Shown here: positions 6,235-11,600 of the stretch, piece by piece
Numbering within the stretch: position 1 is the first letter of the stretch
Layout of the letters: each line of letters begins with the position of its first letter
Assembly (NCBI GenBank): GCA_005788935.1
Contig: SYAK01000254.1
Location: 1 to 11,600, forward strand
Direction of reading: 5' to 3'
DNA from: Pseudomonadota bacterium
Lineage (GTDB): Bacteria > Myxococcota > UBA9042 > PHBI01
Length of the DNA stretch: 11,600 nt
Made by a program: the position numbers and the translations under genes
Notes under the pieces: model-generated
Told to the model about the DNA's origin: nothing
The model's input: only the letters and a program-made list of their open reading frames with translations
The model's database searches: none

Positions 6235-6241
6235 AGCGAGC

Positions 6242-9200
6242 ATGAAGCACCCGCGGAATCACATCGCACGAGGCCTGCAGACGGCTATGGCGGCCACGGC
6301 GCTGCTCGCGGCCTGCGCGGATGGCGACGAGGGCTTCCCGGTCGAGCGGGCCGGGCGCGAGGTGGAGATGCCCGAGCTCGACGTGCGTCAGGCGCCGCTC
6401 GGGCTTGGCAACTGCAGCTGGAGCGCGGGGGCAGCGCGCGTGACCTGGCAGGTGCCCGCGGACGCCACGGCGGTCGTGCGGCACGTCCCGGCCACGAAGG
6501 CCATCGAGGTCAACGGCGAGACCTGCGTGCCGACGGGCAGCGTCGTCAAGGGGCTGAGCCTGCGGGTCGGCGCGGGGGCCACCGTGACCTTCGACCACGG
6601 CTTCGGCGGCACCCTCTTCCTGCTCGGCACGGGCTCGCGCACGAGCGAGGTCCCCGGCGTCTCGCTCGAGGCGCTCGGCAGCTACGCGCTCTCCATCCGC
6701 GGCACCGCGCGCAACGACACGGTCACGGCAGGCGCGCTCGGCGTCTCGCTCAATGGTGACAATTTCCGGGAAATCGCCTGGACGACGGCCCCGGCCACGC
6801 TGCGCGTCTCGGCCGAGGGTGGTAACGACAGCGTCACCGGCCTCGGAGGTCGCGGGACAGGCGGCGCCCTCGCGAGCCCGATGCGGGTCTTTGGCGGCGA
6901 CGGCAATGACGCGCTCTGCGGAGGCCTCGGCGCGGACGCGCTCACGGGCGAGGCTGGCAACGACGTCTTCACGACCGCCGCGACCGCGGACGGTGCCGAC
7001 CTGTACCTCGGGGGCGACGGCGCCGACAGCATGAGCTACGCGGGCACATCGGTGGCGGGCATGCGTGTCCACGACCCGCGCTGGCACGAGAGCCTCTCGG
7101 ACCCGGTGTCGAGCTGCCTTGGCAAGACCCCGGTCCAGCCCGCGACAGGCGGCGTGCCGTGTGACGCGGCCAAGGCCGACCCGCGCGGCTACTTCGGCGT
7201 GCTCGTCGTGACGGGCGCCTGGCAGGACCTGGACACCGAGGTCTGGAGCCCCGTGACGACACCCCTCGCTGGCGCCGGGACGGAGCCCGAGCGCTGCACC
7301 TCCGAGGCCATCCTGAGCTTCAACACCCGCCTCAAGCGCGACGTGCCGACGCGGCTCTGGTCGCTCTCGAGCGAGGTCGCACAGGCTCCGGGCAAGCTGA
7401 CCCTCCGCTCCGGGCGCATCACGGGCATCACGGACGCGGCCTGCGCCGAGCGCTTCGCGCGCGGTGGCGCGGCGGCAGGCTCGAACCCCGGGGACGCTGC
7501 GGCGCGCTGGTGCCTCGAGAGCCTCGAGACCGAGGGCGACCTCTTCGATGGCGTCGAGACGGTCAGCGGCACGGCAGGCCAGGACGTCATGCTCGGCGGC
7601 GACTGCGAGGGCGTGACGCTCAACGGCCTCGGCGGCGATGACGTGCTCTACCCCGGCGCGGGCGGCGAGGGCGGGCGGGTCGACGGCGGCGATGGGGACG
7701 ACCTGCTCCTCTTCGGCATCGACGTCGCCAAGATGGCCGGACCGAACGGCGCCACCTCCTTCCGGGGTGGACGCGGCACGGACATGCTGATGTGCCTCGG
7801 CTGCGAGCAAGGTCTCGTCGTCACCCTCGACGAGAAGGCAAACGACGGCTTCCGAACCGACGACGGCCTGCCGCCCGCCTACAACGAGCGGGTCCCCTGC
7901 CGGGCCGGGTCCATCAAGGGCGCCGACAGCGACGATGTGCGCAACGACGTCGAGGTCGTCGAGGGGAGCTTCGGCGATGACGTGCTCGTTGGCCGCGAGG
8001 GCACCCTGGCCCTCGGTGGCGGGCTCTACGGCTCGGACATGGTGCTCGGCGGGACCGGGCGGGACCTGCTCTACGCAGGCACCGTCGGCACGCCAGGCAC
8101 ACTCCCGCTCGCCCCGACGGCCACGACCTTCCCCCGCATCACACGACCGTGGGCGGTCCGCCACGGGCACTTCCGGACCTCCGTCGCCAAGGCCCCGACC
8201 CCACTCGCCTACCCGTTCGAGACCAGCCGGACCGACGCCGACCGGGAGGGCGTCGCGATCCTGTGTGGCGGGCGCGGCACCGACACCCTGAACGGCTCGA
8301 CGGGCGAAGACTACCTCTACGGCAGCCAGGACGATGACGTCCTGCTCGGTCATGAGGGTGACGACGTCCTGCACGGCGGCCCTGGCGAGGACTGGCTCGA
8401 GGGCGGCGCGGGCGACGACGTCGTCACGGGCCACTACGGCAGCGACCTCGTCTTCTGTGGCGACGGCGGGAGCGATCGGACCCTGCTCGCCCGCCAGGAC
8501 GTGATCTGCGTCCACACGGCCGACCCCACCACAAGCTACATCGGCGAGGGCTGGTGGAGCCGCCCCGTCAAGCCGACCCTGTGCAACCGCGTTCCGCGCG
8601 GCACGGCGCCCGACAAGACCAGTCGACTCGCGAACTTCCCGGACGTCCACGGCTGCGAGGGGCCACCCCCGTCCGGCGCCGACTTCTTCGGCCCCCCCGT
8701 CGCGTCCGCCCCACCCGCAACCACCTGCAACCCCGCCTGCCAGAACGGCGGCGCCTGCGAGGCCGACAACTCCTGCACCTGCCCCGAGGGCTGGACCGGC
8801 GCCCAATGCCAGACCGCCATCTGCGAACCCGCCTGCGGCAACAACGAGGTCTGCTCGGCCCCCGACCTCTGCGTCTGCGCCCCTGGCTGGATGGGCGAGG
8901 CCTGCGACGTCGCCTACACCTGCGCCAACCCCTGCCAGAACGGCGGCACCTGCACCGGCCCGAACACCTGCACCTGCACGAGCGGCTACACCGGCGCCCT
9001 GTGCCAGACCCCTCCCGCTGGCGGAGGCGGCGGCGGGACGGTCTCCTCAGGGTACGCCTTCGTCTTCGACGCGCCGACGGCCAACCTCGACGTCGCCAGC
9101 CCCGGCTTCGGACTGAACCAGGCCGACTACACCCTCGAATTCTGGCTCCGGCTGCCGACGACGCCAAGCGATGGACTGATCTTCACCACCAACAACACGG

Positions 9201-11044
9201 AGGACCGGCGTCTCTACGTCTCCACGGGCCAGAGCGATGGCGCAGCCCGAGCCTACGCCTTCATGTCCCAAGCCTCGAATTACTGCGTCGAGGGCCTCGC
9301 AGCCAACGACTTCGCAGTGCCGAGAGACGGAAATTGGCATCACTTCGCGGCGGTCCGGAACGGCGCGGTGATGGAGGGATTCCTGAACGGGACCAAGGTC
9401 GCCACTCGCTCGATCAGCTGGTATGGATGCAGCTGTGGCGCATCTCTGACCCCCTGCCTGACCGCAGGGACCGCCCACATCGGCGGCGGCATGGCCCCGG
9501 TCGGCGTCGCCATCGGTCCGATGCGCTTCTCGACAGGGCGACGCTACACGGTCGACTTCACGCCTGCAGGGACGTGGTCGACGGACGCCTCCACCATCGC
9601 GCTGTGGAACGTCGCTTCGCCCTACGCCAACGGGCAACTGCTCGACGCGGCCGGCGGGGACAACAACGCCACCTCGGGCACGGGCATCTCCCAGACCGCC
9701 TTCGACGGCGGCAGTGGCACAGCCACGGCCGTCACGGTGACCTACGATGCGGCCGGTGGCACATGCTTGCCCAACACGAAGCCCGTCACTTCCGGTGGTA
9801 CTTATGGCACACTGTGCGCGCCGACCCGGACCGGCTACACCTTCGCGGGCTGGACACTGGACGGGGCCCCGGTGAACCCCAGCAGCACGGTGGCGACCGC
9901 CAGCGACCACACGCTGACCGCCAGCTGGACCGTGAACACCTACACCGTGACGTATGATGCGACGCCCGGGACCTGCGCCCCCGGCACGGCCTCGGTCACA
10001 TTCGGCAGTACCTACGGCGCCGCACCTTGCACTGCCACCCGGGCGGGGTTCTCCTTCTCCGGTTGGTGGACGGGGCCAGGGGGTGGCGGAAGCCAGGTCT
10101 CCCACGACTCGATCGTGTCGACTCCGGCCAACCACAGCCTCTACGCCACATGGAACGTCGCGGCTTCCTGCATCACAGGGGCCACTTTCACGCAACAGTC
10201 GTGGGCGGGCCAGAGGGAGAGCATGTGGAGTCACATCCTGGACGCCGACGGTGATGGCCGAAATGACATCATCTGGGTCAATCAACTCTCGAACAACGTC
10301 GAGATCTGGTGGAGTGACGTGTCGGGCTTCCGGGCGTCCGTGCAATCGGTCACCATCGGTCGAAGCGAAGGGTATGTCGACGTCGGCGACGTGACGGGCG
10401 ATGGGCATCGCGACATCGTGGCGTCAAATCAGGACTTCAGCCGACTCGTTCTCGTACGAGGAACGGGGCCACGCACCTTCGGCACCTCGACCAACATCTC
10501 CCAGTCAGGCTTCCCGGGTTGGGTGCGCCTCATCGACGCCGATCGGGACGGGGACCTTGACGTCGTCGTGGCGCTCAACCACGGCAGCTGCACCTCAGTC
10601 CGATTGAACGACGGGGCGGGCAATTTTTCGGCTGGCAGCTGCCTCATCGCCGCGGCGCGATATCTCCGCCCCTACCGCCATGACAAGGACGCCTACCCGG
10701 AGTTGCTCGATCCGACCAACGGCGCGGTCTATTCCACTGCGGGCGGGCTCCACCTCGAGACGACGCTGACCTTGCCCGGGATCACGGTCTTCGCCGGCAT
10801 GTACCCGGTTGACGTGGACGGGGACGGGGACGACGATCTTGTCGCAACCGTCACCGGCACCGACACACGTCTGCGCACCTACCTGAACCACAACGGGAGC
10901 TTCGTGCTCTGCGGCGAGACAGGTCCGATTTCGCGTCTGCCCAGCGGCAGCGTCGGCGACGTAAATGGTGATGGGCGCTGGGACTACACATCGCAGACCA
11001 CCTGCAGCTTCTGCACGAGCACATACTACGTTTCGCTTCAGTAG
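6242..11044 (+). CDS. Giant mosaic surface lipoprotein: RTX, EGF, LamG, Flg_new and VCBS modules
   Basis: A 1600-aa exported protein, probably a calcium-dependent adhesin or scaffold. Residues 1-25 are a lipoprotein signal with lipobox LAAC (Cys25); Ala-Asp follow. Residues 30-215 are β-rich and unassigned. RTX-type segments are scattered over about 200-745: GGDGNDALCGG at 218, others near 455-500 and 580-620, and the best run (GGRGTD to GDGGSD) at 676-745. Between them are stretches with the SYAG...V and LVVTLD...NDG pattern common in myxobacterial RTX proteins. Three EGF-like domains follow (829-856, 861-888, 894-921), each with six Cys at identical spacing. A Gly6 linker (about 927-932) leads to a LamG/ConA-like domain (938 to about 1122; TLEFWLRL, NWHHFAAVRN). 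Two Flg_new/InlB-B-like repeats (about 1164-1229 and 1233-1305; GYTFAGW, GFSFSGW) precede a VCBS/FG-GAP propeller (about 1331-1600) with DADGDG, DVTGDG, DADRDG, DVDGDG and DVNGDG loops. No enzyme motif was seen. GC falls clearly near the 3' end. Confidence 0.9.
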   Translation: MKHPRNHIARGLQTAMAATALLAACADGDEGFPVERAGREVEMPELDVRQAPLGLGNCSWSAGAARVTWQVPADATAVVRHVPATKAIEVNGETCVPTGSVVKGLSLRVGAGATVTFDHGFGGTLFLLGTGSRTSEVPGVSLEALGSYALSIRGTARNDTVTAGALGVSLNGDNFREIAWTTAPATLRVSAEGGNDSVTGLGGRGTGGALASPMRVFGGDGNDALCGGLGADALTGEAGNDVFTTAATADGADLYLGGDGADSMSYAGTSVAGMRVHDPRWHESLSDPVSSCLGKTPVQPATGGVPCDAAKADPRGYFGVLVVTGAWQDLDTEVWSPVTTPLAGAGTEPERCTSEAILSFNTRLKRDVPTRLWSLSSEVAQAPGKLTLRSGRITGITDAACAERFARGGAAAGSNPGDAAARWCLESLETEGDLFDGVETVSGTAGQDVMLGGDCEGVTLNGLGGDDVLYPGAGGEGGRVDGGDGDDLLLFGIDVAKMAGPNGATSFRGGRGTDMLMCLGCEQGLVVTLDEKANDGFRTDDGLPPAYNERVPCRAGSIKGADSDDVRNDVEVVEGSFGDDVLVGREGTLALGGGLYGSDMVLGGTGRDLLYAGTVGTPGTLPLAPTATTFPRITRPWAVRHGHFRTSVAKAPTPLAYPFETSRTDADREGVAILCGGRGTDTLNGSTGEDYLYGSQDDDVLLGHEGDDVLHGGPGEDWLEGGAGDDVVTGHYGSDLVFCGDGGSDRTLLARQDVICVHTADPTTSYIGEGWWSRPVKPTLCNRVPRGTAPDKTSRLANFPDVHGCEGPPPSGADFFGPPVASAPPATTCNPACQNGGACEADNSCTCPEGWTGAQCQTAICEPACGNNEVCSAPDLCVCAPGWMGEACDVAYTCANPCQNGGTCTGPNTCTCTSGYTGALCQTPPAGGGGGGTVSSGYAFVFDAPTANLDVASPGFGLNQADYTLEFWLRLPTTPSDGLIFTTNNTEDRRLYVSTGQSDGAARAYAFMSQASNYCVEGLAANDFAVPRDGNWHHFAAVRNGAVMEGFLNGTKVATRSISWYGCSCGASLTPCLTAGTAHIGGGMAPVGVAIGPMRFSTGRRYTVDFTPAGTWSTDASTIALWNVASPYANGQLLDAAGGDNNATSGTGISQTAFDGGSGTATAVTVTYDAAGGTCLPNTKPVTSGGTYGTLCAPTRTGYTFAGWTLDGAPVNPSSTVATASDHTLTASWTVNTYTVTYDATPGTCAPGTASVTFGSTYGAAPCTATRAGFSFSGWWTGPGGGGSQVSHDSIVSTPANHSLYATWNVAASCITGATFTQQSWAGQRESMWSHILDADGDGRNDIIWVNQLSNNVEIWWSDVSGFRASVQSVTIGRSEGYVDVGDVTGDGHRDIVASNQDFSRLVLVRGTGPRTFGTSTNISQSGFPGWVRLIDADRDGDLDVVVALNHGSCTSVRLNDGAGNFSAGSCLIAAARYLRPYRHDKDAYPELLDPTNGAVYSTAGGLHLETTLTLPGITVFAGMYPVDVDGDGDDDLVATVTGTDTRLRTYLNHNGSFVLCGETGPISRLPSGSVGDVNGDGRWDYTSQTTCSFCTSTYYVSLQ

Positions 11045-11051
11045 TGCCAGG

Positions 11052-11090
11052 CCTCGTCCGCCTGCCGCCGGCTGCCGCCCTTCGACGAGG
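11052..11090 (+). terminator. Weak stem-loop after the 1600-aa lipoprotein gene
   Basis: CCTCGTC (11052-11058) and GACGAGG (11084-11090) form a perfect 7-bp stem around a 25-base GC-rich loop, starting 7 bases past the stop. There is no T-tract, so terminator activity is uncertain. The rest of this 139-bp spacer shows no gene. Confidence 0.3.
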
Positions 11091-11149
11091 TCGCCCATGA
11101 CCCCGGCCCCGCCTGGGACAACGGCCACTGAGCCTTCCCTCTCCCATCT

Positions 11150-11176
11150 GGGGTCGTGTCCGAATAAATGAACGTG
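11150..11176 (+). repeat. 27-bp interspersed repeat, copy C
   Basis: GGGGTCGTGTCCGAA, then TAA, then ATGAACGTG. It has the same 15-base start and ATGAAC core as copies A and B, and the same orientation, about 8.4 kb away. It lies in the convergent spacer, 105 bp past the lipoprotein stop and 7 bp past the hepT stop. Confidence 0.85.
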
Positions 11177-11183
11177 CGGACCG

Positions 11184-11594
11184 TCAAAGGTCGCGCAGCG
11201 CGCGCAGGAAGGCCCGCAGGTCAGCGGGGCCGTCGGTCGCGGCGACGTGGACGCGGGCGAGGTCGTCGTAGCCGTGGGCCACCAGGTTGCGAAAACCGCA
11301 GGCGCGACGCAGGCGGTTGGCGAGGCCGGGATCGAGGAGGCCATGCGCGGTCAGGCGGTCGAAGGCCTCGGCGTACGTCGGAGGGGGCCCGAGGCCGAGC
11401 TTGACGCAGGCGGACGTGGCGAGGTCGATGGTCAGCTGGACCGCCTGCCAGAGGTGGAGAATCACCGCGTCGCACGCGTCTGTCGCGGGGCGCAGCTCGG
11501 CCGCGGTGGGCGGGAGGCGCGAGGCCACGCGGGCGAGGTGGCGCTCGAGGCGCGCGGCGCGCTCGGCGAGGAGCTCAGCCGGGAAGAGGGGCAT
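11184..11594 (-). CDS. hepT: HepT-like HEPN ribonuclease toxin (DUF86 family)
   Basis: A 136-aa all-helical protein of the HepT/DUF86 family. HepT proteins are HEPN-fold RNases held in check by a MntA-type nucleotidyltransferase, which adds AMP to the Tyr of the active motif (type VII toxin-antitoxin). That motif, R-X4-H-X-Y, is visible as RNLVAHGY (Arg102, His107, Tyr109). The flanking sequence also fits the family: MPLFPAELLAERAARLERHL at the start, AVILHLWQAVQLTIDLAT (44-61), YAEAFDRLTAHGLLDP (74-89) and FRNLVAHGYDDL. All key residues are intact and the length is normal. The ATG at 11594 is near the window edge, so its ribosome site cannot be judged. No nucleotidyltransferase (GSFARG-type motif) is in the window; if present it lies beyond 11600, upstream of this minus-strand gene. 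It converges on the 1600-aa lipoprotein gene. Confidence 0.85.
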   Translation of the reverse strand: MPLFPAELLAERAARLERHLARVASRLPPTAAELRPATDACDAVILHLWQAVQLTIDLATSACVKLGLGPPPTYAEAFDRLTAHGLLDPGLANRLRRACGFRNLVAHGYDDLARVHVAATDGPADLRAFLRALRDL

Positions 11595-11600
11595 GCAGGG

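Larger units (their letters stand above)
5832..6241. other. Intergenic region upstream of the 1600-aa lipoprotein gene
   Basis: This 410-bp region has no gene. Close to the upstream stop, small GC hairpins (GCCGC-CT-GCGGC at 5836-5847 and GCCGC-GAG-GCGGC at 5901-5913) could help end transcription, but neither has a T-tract. The second half is less GC-rich and carries two palindromes (5981-5998 and 6127-6142). The promoter of the lipoprotein gene should be in this half; TTGATG at 6100-6105 could be a -35, but no good -10 follows. Confidence 0.55.

Noticed and set aside
6113..6241. Upstream ATG start for the 1600-aa lipoprotein
   Set aside because: It adds 43 residues ahead of a complete lipoprotein signal peptide and overlaps the 6127-6142 palindrome; AGGAG at 6230-6234 supports 6242.
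6122..8806. 894-aa open frame on the minus strand, opposite the lipoprotein gene
   Set aside because: It lies wholly antisense to a gene with clear signal peptide and domains. Its product is Ala/Gly/Val/Arg-rich with no domain, as expected from high GC at third codon positions.
9047..10408. 453-aa minus-strand open frame and a 467-aa plus-strand open frame (8554-9957) in another phase
   Set aside because: Both overlap the EGF/LamG/Flg_new part of the lipoprotein, whose own frame shows conserved motifs throughout; these products do not.

Overview
The window is GC-rich, with strong G/C preference at third codon positions that opens long spurious antisense frames. Gene content is typical of a myxobacterium-like deltaproteobacterium (Myxococcota): a membrane-anchored Ser/Thr kinase with an extracytoplasmic sensor, and very large exported proteins built from RTX, EGF, LamG and VCBS/FG-GAP modules. 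The lineage is inferred from composition and domain content; no marker gene fixes it.

Layout. Positions 1-206 (minus) hold the first 68 codons of uvrB, cut by the window edge. A ~500-bp divergent intergenic region (207-706) follows. A 640-aa transmembrane Ser/Thr kinase (707-2629, plus) comes next. A 679-bp non-coding stretch (2630-3308) contains two copies of a 27-bp repeat, two tandem hairpins, direct repeats and several palindromes. An 840-aa exported protein or lipoprotein of unknown family (3309-5831, plus) follows. A 410-bp intergenic region (5832-6241) carries two operator-like palindromes. A 1600-aa mosaic surface lipoprotein (6242-11044, plus) is next. A third copy of the 27-bp repeat (11150-11176) then lies just past the 3' end of a minus-strand HepT/DUF86 HEPN ribonuclease-toxin gene (11184-11594).

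How the parts may work together. The kinase could pass an envelope signal to cytoplasmic targets. The two exported proteins are each preceded by a long leader region with its own 16-bp palindrome, so they look separately regulated rather than co-transcribed. The 1600-aa protein has the make-up of a calcium-dependent adhesin or cell-surface scaffold: a perfect lipobox, then RTX segments, three EGF-like domains, a Gly linker, a LamG domain, two Flg_new/InlB-like repeats and a VCBS propeller. Same-orientation copies of the 27-bp repeat lie on either side of the two exported-protein genes, so this block may be a mobile or accessory cassette. No recombinase or transposase is visible inside it, so that idea is inference.

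The most original signals are the 27-bp repeat family, the mosaic lipoprotein with its lower-GC 3' module, and the set of 16-bp palindromes upstream of the exported-protein genes.
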